Shown here in pieces: positions 45,110-53,804 of a stretch of DNA of 64,000 bases. Location: NCBI RefSeq assembly GCF_001440405.1, contig NZ_LLXX01000067.1:340-64339 (forward strand). The letters are read 5' to 3'. The notes beneath the pieces are model-generated. The model was not told the DNA's origin and did not search any database. It saw only the letters and a list, made by a program, of their open reading frames with translations. Both the position numbers and the translations under genes were made by a program. The DNA is from Bradyrhizobium valentinum. GTDB taxonomy: Bacteria > Pseudomonadota > Alphaproteobacteria > Rhizobiales > Xanthobacteraceae. How positions within the stretch are numbered: the stretch's first letter is position 1; each line of letters opens with the position of its first letter.

Positions 45110-45320
45110 TCAATTACTCAGTGGAACCAGCGACGGCACCCGGCCGCCGCGGCTGGGCGGCGACCACGCCAACGGCAACAATTGACGTGATCTATCCCGG
45201 TGATCGGGTGGGTGAAGCCATCATTAGTCCGCTTGCGTCGCCGCGTCCGGCATCCGCAAGCGCAGCGGCCGGAGCGAGAACGAAAGCTGCAGCGAACGTC
45301 GTCGGAATTGCGCGTCTCAT
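45110..45320 (-). pseudogene. Decayed 5' fragment of hupE/ureJ
   Basis: A strong GGAGGGAGGAGT ribosome binding site precedes ATG codons at 45326 and 45320. The product begins as an exported HupE/UreJ protein (MRRAIPTTFAAAFVLAPAAA) and reads DASGLM, where intact proteins continue HGFTHPITGIDH. Inserting one C after the ATG of LM restores exactly that sequence. Farther on, IVAVGVVAAQ and GGRVPSLVPL match the next conserved segment in shifted frames. Only about the first third of the gene remains. HupE/UreJ proteins are nickel permeases, so the live NiCoT gene next door may have replaced it. Confidence 0.8.
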
Positions 45321-45734
45321 GACCATACTCCTCCCTCCTCGCGGACGGGACTCCTCAGGCCTGGCGGAAGGCGGGCTGCGTAACATCAAGACCTCACTAA
45401 CCATCAGCATCAACAATCAGCGGCGTCGGCATCCGAGCCAAGAAACTTTCGCGCGGATAAAGACGATCTATCCGCCCCCGACGGTTAGTCCATCAGGGCG
45501 ATTCCGATAGAAGACTAGGGAGAACCCTAATTGACACGTCCAGTCGCGGCCCACCCAATGTCGGTAGCTGACGTTGCACGGTCCCGGTGCAGGCAGCAAC
45601 GACGAAACGCCGGGATGGCGAAGCGTGGTGCATGTCGATGAACAACAGTGAACGCAGCTAGAGAATTCGGACGTCACCGACAGAGCAGTGCCGGATACCA
45701 AATGCCGGTATCCAATGTCTGGGAAAAGGAGAGC
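45321..45734. promoter_or_regulatory. Divergent control region between nickel genes and the DUF1269 gene
   Basis: No gene is seen in this stretch. It contains the 56-bp repeated element at 45486-45541 and the promoters of both directions. Confidence 0.5.
45486..45541 (+). promoter_or_regulatory. 56-bp repeated promoter element, copy A
   Basis: It has two parts: box 1 CCATCAG-N7-CCGATAG, six bases, then box 2 AGGGAGAACCCT followed by AATTGACACGTCC. It matches 46775-46830 at 44 of 56 positions with no gaps. It lies about 190 bp before the DUF1269 start. Paired palindromes suit dimeric response-regulator binding. Confidence 0.65.
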
Positions 45735-46250
45735 ATGATGAGCAATCTGGTCGTTCTCGGTTTTGATGGACTGCATACCGCAGATGAGGTGCTCAACAAG
45801 CTGCGGTCTATGCAGAAGGAGTACCTCATAGATCTCGAAGATGCGTGCGTCGTTGAACGCGAGAAGGGCGGCAAAGTCTACCTCAAGCAAGCCGTCAATC
45901 TGACGGGAATTGGCGCGGCCACCGGCGGAACAACCGGAGCCCTGTGGGGCGCACTTGTCGGGCTCCTCTTCCTGAATCCGCTTGCCGGAATGGCGCTCGG
46001 CGCGATTGCTGGCGCCGGCATGGGAGCTCTATCAGGCTCGCTCACTGACTTCGGAATCCGTGATGATTTCATCAAGAAGCTCGGCGAGACGATCCCGGAA
46101 GGATCGTCTGCACTCTTTGTGCTCTTCAGGAAGGTAAACGAAGACAAGGTCCTGCCGGAGATCGAACCATTTAAGCCCCGCGTACTTCGAACCTCTCTCT
46201 CAAACGAAGCGGAGAAGAAGCTCACGACCGAGCTGAGCAAGGCGGCGTGA
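45735..46250 (+). CDS. DUF1269 membrane-associated protein
   Basis: A 171-residue protein with a soluble N-terminal ferredoxin-like part (NLVVLGFDGLHTADEVLNKL and EYLIDLEDACVV). A glycine-rich hydrophobic double helix follows (TTGALWGALVGLLFLNPLAG and AIAGAGMGALSGSLTDFGI), then a second soluble segment. DUF1269 proteins are linked to stress responses and have no assigned reaction. Two adjacent ATGs (45735, 45738) follow an AGGAG site. A broken paralogue lies at 61710-61982. Confidence 0.88.
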   Translation: MMSNLVVLGFDGLHTADEVLNKLRSMQKEYLIDLEDACVVEREKGGKVYLKQAVNLTGIGAATGGTTGALWGALVGLLFLNPLAGMALGAIAGAGMGALSGSLTDFGIRDDFIKKLGETIPEGSSALFVLFRKVNEDKVLPEIEPFKPRVLRTSLSNEAEKKLTTELSKAA

Positions 46251-46774
46251 TCGGCGTATGCGCCGAAGGGAAAGCACTGCCTGCTGGTCGACGCGATCCG
46301 CGCGGCGTGCGACGAACTTCCGGTCATCATGAAGCGCGGAAGAGTCTGCAAGAGCACGCTGCTGGAGAAGCGAGCGATAGCTGCATAGCAAGCTGATGCC
46401 GCAAGCCAGCGTCATAGAGGGGGAACAGCGATAGGAATGAGCAAGATCGGTCGAGGCCGCGCCGGTTGCCTTCGAAAAAGATCTCGCCGGCAAGGTGGGT
46501 GACCTGACCGAGGATTTTGCCGAGCAGGTCCCAATTTGGACCCGCCGGGGCTGGCACCGACGACAGGCCTGGCACCGACCGTCGCGCTGGCACGGGTGGC
46601 GGTGGCGCCAGGCCCAATTTGGACCACCACTTGGACACCGCCATGGCGCGGGCGGGGTGGGTGTGCTGGTGGCGCAGAGGTCGGCGCGTGTGCGGCTGGC
46701 AGTAGCAGTCGCGGCGACGTCTCGAGCTTGAAGTCCGCTGCGCTACGGACGGCGCCCCGCCCGCGCGGGCCAAC
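46251..46774. other. Intergenic region with no recognised gene
   Basis: The stretch is GC-rich and has open frames on both strands, but none shows a domain, signal or ribosome binding site. CCCAATTTGGACC occurs twice in direct orientation (46530-46542 and 46613-46625), with TGGCACCGAC repeats between, which might be a trace of a lost insertion sequence. Confidence 0.45.
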
Positions 46775-46830
46775 TAGTCCATCGGGTAGTATCCGATGGA
46801 AAACAAGGGAAAACCCTCATTGATAAGTCC
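46775..46830 (+). promoter_or_regulatory. 56-bp repeated promoter element, copy B (urease operon)
   Basis: Box 1 here is a perfect palindrome, CCATCGG-GTAGTAT-CCGATGG. After six bases comes box 2 AGGGAAAACCCT and CATTGATAAGTCC. It lies about 140 bp before ureA. See copy A at 45486-45541. Confidence 0.65.
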
Positions 46831-46967
46831 GAATGCGACCCGTTTTATTATCTCTGATGGCGCACAATCCTGACAACCGACAAACGTTCCATGGGATCGC
46901 CGGCCACAACTATCCTAATCTTGCACCTGCTTTTCCTGGCACGGCAAGCGCGGTTCGGGAGGATCGC

Positions 46968-47270
46968 ATGCAGTTAACTCCGAGAGAGTTCGACAAGCTG
47001 CTCATTTACGTGATGGCAGATGTCGCGTTGAAGCGAAGGGCCAAGGGCCTCAAGCTCAACTATCCCGAAGCCGTCGCTGTCATCTCAGCGGTCGCCCTTG
47101 ATGGCGCACGTGCTGGGAAAACAATCGAAGACGTAACCAGGGAGGCGCGCACCGCCCTAACCAAGGCTGATGTGATGGACGGCGTCGCCGATCTTATTCC
47201 AATGGTGCAGATCGAGGCGGTGTTCACCGACGGCAGCCGCCTGGTGACGGTGCACACGCCAATCCAGTAA
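46968..47270 (+). CDS. ureA: Urease gamma subunit
   Basis: A 100-residue structural subunit with the usual [20 protein letters not shown] start, [17 protein letters not shown] and the C-terminal [20 protein letters not shown]. The ATG at 46968 has GGGAGGA in front and matches the family start; the frame is open from 46833 without homology. Gamma, beta and alpha subunits are encoded separately, as in most proteobacteria, and form a trimer of heterotrimers. Confidence 0.97.
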   Translation: MQLTPREFDKLLIYVMADVALKRRAKGLKLNYPEAVAVISAVALDGARAGKTIEDVTREARTALTKADVMDGVADLIPMVQIEAVFTDGSRLVTVHTPIQ

Positions 47271-47290
47271 ACGCCTGGAAGGAGGCTAAC

Positions 47291-47728
47291 ATGGCTGGAC
47301 CAAAGATGGGCCCCGCCGTTGCCGCAAATGTCGACCCGGCGACAGAGGACGTGCCCGTCGGCGGCTACGTGTGCAGTTCAGCGGCGATCACATTCGATGC
47401 CGACCGCCCCGTGACGACGCTCAAGGTGCGCAATTCGGGTGACCGCCCGGTACAGGTCGGATCGCACTTTCATTTTTTCGAAGTCAACCGCGCGCTGGAA
47501 TTCGATCGCGCGGAGGCCTTCGGGTTGCGCCTGAACATTCCGTCATCGACGGCAACGCGGTTCGAGCCCGGTGACGAACGCGAGGTTCAACTCGTTCCCT
47601 ACGGCGGCAAACGCGCCGTCTATGGTTTCAACAATCTCGTCGATGGTCCGACCGCCGGCCAGGACGCCGCCACGGCCAAGTCCAAGGCGGTGGCGCAGGC
47701 GGCGAAGCGAGGCTTCCGCTCGACATAA
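47291..47728 (+). CDS. ureB: Urease beta subunit
   Basis: A 145-residue beta subunit with the core [20 protein letters not shown] and NRALEFDR and the [17 protein letters not shown] signature. Both ends are longer than the roughly 100-residue minimal form: a 20-residue N-terminal extension and an Ala/Lys-rich C-terminus of about 25 residues ([17 protein letters not shown]). It has no catalytic residues. It sits 20 bp after ureA. Confidence 0.96.
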   Translation: MAGPKMGPAVAANVDPATEDVPVGGYVCSSAAITFDADRPVTTLKVRNSGDRPVQVGSHFHFFEVNRALEFDRAEAFGLRLNIPSSTATRFEPGDEREVQLVPYGGKRAVYGFNNLVDGPTAGQDAATAKSKAVAQAAKRGFRST

Positions 47729-47772
47729 GGCGTGAGGTCGCGTCGAAAGGCAAATCTTGAACGAGGGCCAGT

Positions 47773-49494
47773 ATGCCTACCATGTCTCGGCAAGAATATG
47801 TCGGCCTCTTCGGTCCAACGACAGGTGACCGCATCCGCTTGGGCGATACGGGCCTGTTCGTTGAGATAGAGCGCGATTTGCGCGGCGGCTACGGCGACGA
47901 ACTCGTCTTCGGTGGCGGCAAGAGCATGCGTGAGGGCATGGGCATGGACAATCAGGTGACGCGGGCGGGCGGCGCTCCTGACCTCGTGATCACCAACGTG
48001 ACCGTAATCGACGCGGTGCTGGGCGTGGTGAAAGCGGATGTGGGGATCAGGGACGGCCGCATCAGTGCGATCGGCAAGGCCGGCAATCCGCAGACGATGG
48101 ATCGCGTTACACCAGGCCTGGAGATTGGCCTCGCCACCGATGCTATCTCAGGCTCACATCTGATCCTGACGGCCGCCGGGATCGACACACACATTCATTT
48201 CATTTCTCCGCAGCAGGCGCAGGCGGCGCTCTCAAACGGCACTACGACATTGATCGGTGGCGGTACCGGTCCGTCGGACGGCTCCTACGCGACGACGGTC
48301 ACGTCAGGTCCCGGAAACATTAGCATGATGTTACGCGCGTTCGAAAACTGGCCACTCAACATCGGCATTCTCGGCAAGGGGCACGGACACGGCAAGGCGG
48401 CGCTGGTTGAACAGATCGAGGCGGGCGCGGTTGGCGTGAAATGTCACGAGGACTGGGGCACCACCCCGGCGGTGCTTCGGTCCGCGCTCACAGTCGCAGA
48501 CGAGACGGACACTCAAGTGTGCATCCATACCGACACGCTGAATGAATCCGGCTTCGTCGACGATTCCATCGAGGCGTTTGAGGGGCGGACGGTCCACTCG
48601 TTTCATACCGAAGGGTCCGGCGGCGGCCACGCGCCAGATATCATCAAGATATCTGGCCTTCCCAACGTCTTGCCATCTTCGACCAACCCCACGCTCCCCT
48701 ACGGCATCAACTCACAGGCGGAGCTCTATGACATGATCATGGTGTGTCACCATCTCAGCCCCGACATCCCGTCGGATGTTGCATTCACTGAGAGCCGCAT
48801 CCGAGCTGAAACCATCGCCGCGGAAAACGTCCTTCAGGATCTCGGCGTAATTTCGATGTTCTCAAGCGATTCGCAGGCCATGGGACGCATCGGGGAATGC
48901 TGGCTGCGTTGCATCCAGACCGCCGATGCGATGAAGACCGGGCGCGGCAAGCTCCCGGAGGACACGCCCGGCAACGACAATTTCCGGGTGCTGCGCTACG
49001 TGGCGAAAATCACCATCAACCCGGCGATCACGCACGGTATTGCCGACGTGCTGGGCTCGGTCGAGGTCGGCAAGATCGCCGACCTCGTCCTGTGGGAGCC
49101 GGCATTCTTCGGCGCCAAGCCCAAGATCATCATCAAGAACGGCTTTATAAGCTGGGCAGTGATGGGCGATCCAAACGCGTCGCTGCCGACGCCGCAGCCC
49201 ACCTACTATCGGCCCATGTTCGGTGCCTACGGTGATGCGTTGGCGGCCAACTGCATCACGTTCGTCTCTGGCGTCGCTCATGCTGCCGGGATCAAGGAGA
49301 AACTGGGGCTCCGCCGGCAGGTGATGCCGGTGCGAAACGTCCGTAAAATCAGCAAGCGCGATATGATCAGAAATACCGGGACCCCGAAAATTGAAGTCAG
49401 TCCGGAAACTTTCGCCGTGACCGTCGACGGCAAGCACGCGACAGTGCAGCCCTTGACGACAGTCTCGCTAAACCAGAAGTATTTCTTCAGTTAA
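47773..49494 (+). CDS. ureC: Urease alpha subunit (catalytic)
   Basis: A 573-residue catalytic subunit that hydrolyses urea to ammonia and carbamate at a dinickel site. All ligands are visible: His140 and His142 ([11 protein letters not shown]), Lys223 (GVKCHEDWG, carbamylated in the active enzyme), His252, His278 and Asp365 (FSSDSQAMG). The mobile flap has Cys325-His326 ([11 protein letters not shown]). Lys223 is preceded by GV and followed by Cys where many ureases have Ile, a mild variation. Activation needs the accessory genes that follow. Confidence 0.98.
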   Translation: MPTMSRQEYVGLFGPTTGDRIRLGDTGLFVEIERDLRGGYGDELVFGGGKSMREGMGMDNQVTRAGGAPDLVITNVTVIDAVLGVVKADVGIRDGRISAIGKAGNPQTMDRVTPGLEIGLATDAISGSHLILTAAGIDTHIHFISPQQAQAALSNGTTTLIGGGTGPSDGSYATTVTSGPGNISMMLRAFENWPLNIGILGKGHGHGKAALVEQIEAGAVGVKCHEDWGTTPAVLRSALTVADETDTQVCIHTDTLNESGFVDDSIEAFEGRTVHSFHTEGSGGGHAPDIIKISGLPNVLPSSTNPTLPYGINSQAELYDMIMVCHHLSPDIPSDVAFTESRIRAETIAAENVLQDLGVISMFSSDSQAMGRIGECWLRCIQTADAMKTGRGKLPEDTPGNDNFRVLRYVAKITINPAITHGIADVLGSVEVGKIADLVLWEPAFFGAKPKIIIKNGFISWAVMGDPNASLPTPQPTYYRPMFGAYGDALAANCITFVSGVAHAAGIKEKLGLRRQVMPVRNVRKISKRDMIRNTGTPKIEVSPETFAVTVDGKHATVQPLTTVSLNQKYFFS

Positions 49495-49504
49495 GGCGCT
49501 TGCC

Positions 49505-50197
49505 ATGATCCTCATCAAGACCGTTCTGGGCAACATCGACGATCGCGAATGGGCCGAGCGCCTGTCTGCCGCGGACACCGACTTGCTGGAGATCGATCAG
49601 TGGGAAGCACAGAAGAGCCGCTTCCGCAAGACGACTGCAAAGGGTGCGGAGATCGCAGTCTCAATCGATCGCGGTACCCATATCCGCGATGGGGACGTGC
49701 TGTTCTGGAATGCCCAGGCGCGCTCGGCACTTGTCGCGCGAATCGAGCTGCGTGACGTGATGATCGTGCATCTGGACGAGCTAATGAACCTCGCGCCCAA
49801 AGTGGCAATGCGGACATGCGTTGAACTGGGACACGCGATGGGAAATCAGCATTGGCCAGCATTGGTCAAGGACACAGCCGTCTATGTCCCGCTCACCGTC
49901 GATCGCAAGGTGATGGCGTCCGTCATGAACACGCACCGTTTTGAAGGAATCCGCTACGAATTCGTAGCCGGACGAGAGGTCGTTCCCTACCTCGCTCCGC
50001 ATGAATCACGTCGGCTTTTCGGTGGCGCGGAGGGACCGGTACATTCGCACACGCATGAGAGCTATGCCGGCGTCGAGGCCGAGACGGGACGCGTGTACGG
50101 ACATCCACCGACGCACGTCCATGTCCATCCGGGAGCCGCCGCTCAGGGACCAACATCGCCGGCAACGGTCGGTTCTGCGCATGATCATCGAGAATGA
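49505..50197 (+). CDS. ureE: Urease nickel metallochaperone UreE
   Basis: A 230-residue protein with a peptide-binding N-terminal domain and a metal-binding domain containing the conserved interface His (VELGHAMGNQHWPAL). The C-terminus is His-rich (HSHTHESYAGVEAE, then HPPTHVHVHPG and SAHDHRE), suited to nickel storage and delivery to UreG. The last 17 bases overlap ureF. Confidence 0.94.
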   Translation: MILIKTVLGNIDDREWAERLSAADTDLLEIDQWEAQKSRFRKTTAKGAEIAVSIDRGTHIRDGDVLFWNAQARSALVARIELRDVMIVHLDELMNLAPKVAMRTCVELGHAMGNQHWPALVKDTAVYVPLTVDRKVMASVMNTHRFEGIRYEFVAGREVVPYLAPHESRRLFGGAEGPVHSHTHESYAGVEAETGRVYGHPPTHVHVHPGAAAQGPTSPATVGSAHDHRE

Positions 50198-50900
50198 TGG
50201 CGTCGATGCGTCGAGAAGCCCCGCATTTCTCTCGCGGATGCTGCAATTTGGTGACTCGATGTTTCCCATTGGCGCGTTCGCATTTTCTTCCGGCCTGGAA
50301 TCCGCCATTCAGGAAGGTGTCGTCACCGACGCGGCAACGCTTCGAGCGTTCGCGCGCACCGCGTTAGAGCAGGCGGCGCGCGGTGACTGCATCGCGCTGA
50401 TCGCTGGGCATCGCGCGGCAACTGCCGGCGACGTCGATACCCTCGTCCGGATCGATACGCGGGTATACGCGCGCAAGCTTTCAGACGAGGCGCGGACAAT
50501 GTCGGTTCGCATGGGCAAGAAGTTCACGGAGATGGGCGTGGAGGTGGTGGGCGCGCCGCTGCTTCACGCCTGGCGTGAGTGCATTGAGACGTCTATTACC
50601 CCTGGCTGCTACCCGATAGCCCTAGCCATCAATTTTGCCGTACAGGATCTACCTGCCAGCCAAGCCTTTGTCGTGCACCAGTATGGCGTTGCGACAACGA
50701 TCCTCGGTGCAGCCTTGCGGTTGATGAAAGTCAGCCACATCGAGACACAGAAGATTCTCTACGAGCTTACCGGACAAACGGACGGGATGTACGCAACGGC
50801 CGCGGCGGCGCGGCTGTCGGACATGGCGGGCTTTGCTCCGTTGACGGAAATTCTGGCGGCTATCCACACCAGGGCCCATGTGCGCCTGTTCATGAACTGA
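50181..50900 (+). CDS. ureF: Urease accessory protein UreF
   Basis: A 239-residue all-helical protein that joins UreD and UreG in the activation complex. It has LQFGDSMFPIGAFAFSSGLE (family signature), AWRECIETSITPGCYPIALAI and a C-terminal THTRAHVRLFMN-like end (IHTRAHVRLF). The ATG at 50181 lies within the end of ureE, giving coupled translation; the frame opens earlier at 50001 but without homology. Confidence 0.93.
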   Translation: MIIENDGVDASRSPAFLSRMLQFGDSMFPIGAFAFSSGLESAIQEGVVTDAATLRAFARTALEQAARGDCIALIAGHRAATAGDVDTLVRIDTRVYARKLSDEARTMSVRMGKKFTEMGVEVVGAPLLHAWRECIETSITPGCYPIALAINFAVQDLPASQAFVVHQYGVATTILGAALRLMKVSHIETQKILYELTGQTDGMYATAAAARLSDMAGFAPLTEILAAIHTRAHVRLFMN

Positions 50901-50918
50901 CGTTGAAGGGAGCTTCGG

Positions 50919-51563
50919 ATGTCGAAGAATATCACGCGCATCGGCATCGGCGGCCCGGTCGGGTCAGGCAAGACGGCGATCGTGGAAGCCATTACACCGC
51001 GCTTGCTCGACCTCGGAATCAAGGTTCTTATCATCACCAATGACGTGGTGACGACCGAAGACGCCAAGCACGTTCAGCGTACCCTGAAGGGAGTTCTGCT
51101 CCAGGAACGCATTATCGGAGTGGAGACAGGTGCCTGCCCTCATACTGCGGTGCGCGAAGACCCAAGCATGAACCTTGCTGCGGTCGAGGATATGGAACTG
51201 CGCTTTCCGGATAGCGACGTCGTGCTGATCGAAAGCGGAGGCGATAATCTGACGCTAACCTTTTCGCCGGCGCTGGTGGACTACTTCATCTATGTAATCG
51301 ACGTCGCCGCGGGCGATAAGATCCCTCGCAAGAACGGACCCGGGATCACGTATTCCGACATCCTGGTGATCAACAAGACAGATCTTGCCCCCCATGTCGG
51401 GGCTAGCCTTGACGTGATGAAGCAAGATTCGCAGATGATGCGCGGCAGCAAGCCGTTCCTGTTCACGAACTGCAAGACGGGGGAAGGTATTCCGGAGTTG
51501 GTTGCGCTGATCGAGCGGGAGTTTCTGTTCGATATCAATCCGCGCGCACGGCGTTCAGCATGA
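50919..51563 (+). CDS. ureG: Urease accessory GTPase UreG
   Basis: A 214-residue SIMIBI GTPase that loads nickel into urease. It has P-loop [17 protein letters not shown], the metal-binding Cys-Pro-His in [29 protein letters not shown] and the guanine-specific NKTD. The stop overlaps the ureD start (ATGA). Confidence 0.97.
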   Translation: MSKNITRIGIGGPVGSGKTAIVEAITPRLLDLGIKVLIITNDVVTTEDAKHVQRTLKGVLLQERIIGVETGACPHTAVREDPSMNLAAVEDMELRFPDSDVVLIESGGDNLTLTFSPALVDYFIYVIDVAAGDKIPRKNGPGITYSDILVINKTDLAPHVGASLDVMKQDSQMMRGSKPFLFTNCKTGEGIPELVALIEREFLFDINPRARRSA

Positions 51564-52510
51564 TACCGGCAGCCTTCCCTCCCTGGGCACGCGCTGAAAC
51601 GCTCGGCGCATCGATGCCGGAATTCGCCTCGTTCCAGGATGAACCGCCGCAGATGAGCAGCGGCACTGTGGGCAAGACGGGCTTCCTCCATCTGGGTTTC
51701 GAGCACCGCTCCGGCAAAACGATCCTGGCAAGCTTGGAACGCCGCGTTCCCTACATGGTACAGCGTGCGCTGCACTGCGACGAACAAATGCCAGGTTTGG
51801 CCTACGTGTTCTTGATCACCACCACGGGCTGCTTGCTGCAGGGAGACAGGCTCGCTCTGGACATCACCCTTCATCCACGCGCGCAAGCTCACCTCACCTC
51901 CCAATCGGCAACCAAGATCCATGCCATGGACGCCAATTATGCGGCGCAAAGCCAAACGATTGTGCTTGCCGATGACGCATACCTTGAATTTCTTCCCGAA
52001 CCCGTTATCCCGCACCGGCACTCACGGTTTATCAGCGACACACAAATCTCCGTCGCTCCGTCGGCCACATTGCTCCTCTCGGAAATTATTCAACCGGGCC
52101 GAAAGCACCATCATCCTGACGAGTGCTTCGGAGCAACCGTGTTGTCGGTATCAACGGCAGCCGCGCGGCCTGACGGCCGTTCCTTGTTCGCAGAGAAGCT
52201 GGTAATCGAGCCGCGACGATATGTGATGCGGCAGACTGGCGTGATGGACTGCTTTGATGTGTTCGCCAACGTGATCCTGTGCGCCCCAAAGGACAAGGCT
52301 GACCGGATCCACGAGCGTGCGGGGGCCGATATAAACCTTGCGGACGGCGTTGCGTTCGGCGCTTGTCGTTTGCCCAATGATGCCGGCCTGATCTTCAAGG
52401 TGTTAGGCCGCGAAACCGCGCAAGTGAAAGCCAAAGTGCGCGAGTTCTGGAGCGTGGTACGTGAGGAGGTCATCGGCACCGCGCTACCTCCGCCCTATCT
52501 ATGGCGCTAG
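51560..52510 (+). CDS. ureD: Urease accessory protein UreD (UreH)
   Basis: A 316-residue scaffold that binds apo-urease with UreF and UreG. It has [48 protein letters not shown] and [13 protein letters not shown]. In many proteobacteria ureD is the first gene; here it ends the accessory set, giving the order ureABCEFGD. The N-terminal 30 residues are poorly conserved. Confidence 0.93.
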   Translation: MIPAAFPPWARAETLGASMPEFASFQDEPPQMSSGTVGKTGFLHLGFEHRSGKTILASLERRVPYMVQRALHCDEQMPGLAYVFLITTTGCLLQGDRLALDITLHPRAQAHLTSQSATKIHAMDANYAAQSQTIVLADDAYLEFLPEPVIPHRHSRFISDTQISVAPSATLLLSEIIQPGRKHHHPDECFGATVLSVSTAAARPDGRSLFAEKLVIEPRRYVMRQTGVMDCFDVFANVILCAPKDKADRIHERAGADINLADGVAFGACRLPNDAGLIFKVLGRETAQVKAKVREFWSVVREEVIGTALPPPYLWR

Positions 52511-52573
52511 CGGATTGGCGGTGCCAACAGGTGATCTCCAACAGCTGACGTCGACACGTTCGAGGAGGCAGCA

Positions 52574-53590
52574 GTGGAAAAGTTCTTGGCAAAGTGGGAA
52601 AGCCTCTCTGCGTCGTCAGGTGTAGTGCGGTTCCTGGACATCAATTTGCGCAGCATCGGGCAAGTTATGTTTCAGAACAACCCACTAACCGGGATTTTCT
52701 TTCTGGCCGCGATCATCTGGGGTTCATACGCAGCTGGCGTCCCCCGAGTCGCAATTGCCGGCGTCCTCACTGTCGTCGTGGCAAACTTGACGGCGCAATG
52801 GCTTCACGTCGATACCGAGTCGCTCCATTCCGGGCTCTATGGCTTCAACGGCATCCTCGTCGGCCTCGCGCTGGCGACGTTCCTGGCTCCCGGTCCGCTG
52901 CTTTGGGTATATGTGATACTGGGAGCGGCAGTATCCGTCGTCGTGATGCTGGGGACAACCAACGTCGTCAAGCCATGGGGTGGCGCTCTCACATTTCCGT
53001 TCGTGCTCACAACGTGGCTTCTCCTGTTGGCCACGTATGGATTTTCCGGCCTCGCGGGAGCAGCGCTGCCGACCGGCAACGTTGTTGCCGCATTCCAGCC
53101 CTACCAGGGAAGCCCGCTCCAGCTGATTGACCTTGTGCAGGGAGTGTTCCTGAGCATCTCGCAGGTCTTCCTGAAAGCCAGCAGCATCGCGGCGCTGCTC
53201 CTGCTTGCGGGGCTCGCCGTGAGCTCGCTCGCAGCCGCCGCCTTCGCTCTCGGAGGTGCGATATTGGCTGTGCTGACGGCCCATCTCTTCGGCGCCGAGA
53301 GCGACCTGATCACCGGCGGTCTCCTCGGATTCAGCCCGGTACTGACGGCAATCGCACTCGGTACCGTCTTCTATCAGCCGGGCTGGCGCGTCGTCGCCTA
53401 CACGATCCTCGCCACGGTGTTCACGGTGATCGTCCAGTCAGCGGTGAACGTTGCGCTGACGCCGTTCGCCATTCCGGCTCTGACGGCTCCATTCGTGCTG
53501 GTGACGTGGCTGTTCCTGCTGCCGCGGCAACGCCTGGAGGGAGTGCCTGAGGATGCCCGCGATATCGAAAAGCCTGCCGCCGTCGCTTGA
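52574..53590 (+). CDS. UT-family urea channel
   Basis: A 338-residue membrane channel that passes urea down its gradient. The two-fold internal repeat is visible: NNPLTGIFFLAAIIWGSYAAG and FALGGAILAVLTAHLFGAES halves, each followed by a selectivity-filter region (LYGFNGILVGLALA and LLGFSPVLTAIALG), plus ALTFPFVLTTW and PALTAPFVLVTW. The start is GTG at 52574, with GAGGAGG upstream. It lies 63 bp after ureD, so urea entry is probably co-regulated with urease. Confidence 0.93.
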   Translation: MEKFLAKWESLSASSGVVRFLDINLRSIGQVMFQNNPLTGIFFLAAIIWGSYAAGVPRVAIAGVLTVVVANLTAQWLHVDTESLHSGLYGFNGILVGLALATFLAPGPLLWVYVILGAAVSVVVMLGTTNVVKPWGGALTFPFVLTTWLLLLATYGFSGLAGAALPTGNVVAAFQPYQGSPLQLIDLVQGVFLSISQVFLKASSIAALLLLAGLAVSSLAAAAFALGGAILAVLTAHLFGAESDLITGGLLGFSPVLTAIALGTVFYQPGWRVVAYTILATVFTVIVQSAVNVALTPFAIPALTAPFVLVTWLFLLPRQRLEGVPEDARDIEKPAAVA

Positions 53591-53804
53591 TCCTCATCAC
53601 GGTGTTCGTGATGACCGGCACAACCACGGAGGCGACGATGCCGGCGGCGGCAAAGCCGTCGTTAAGTTCAGGTCGAATGTACATGTCCGACGCTCAAGGA
53701 TGACGCTCATCGCAAGTTAGCAGGTTCTCGGACTGCCGTGGGGCCTGTGAGTGAGACAGCGATAGCTCAATCATCAACCTCGGATCTGCAGGAGGAAGCG
53801 AACC

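Noticed and set aside
45301..45328. Second possible NikR site (GTCGGA-N16-CCATAC)
   Set aside because: Only 4 of 6 and 5 of 6 half-site bases match, and it overlaps the start codon of the broken hupE gene.
46530..46625. Two CCCAATTTGGACC direct repeats as an insertion-sequence trace
   Set aside because: No transposase fragment or terminal inverted repeats were found, so they are only mentioned in the intergenic entry.
53638..53703. 21-codon ORF after the urea channel gene with an upstream GGAGG
   Set aside because: It is too short, has no recognised homology and could occur by chance.
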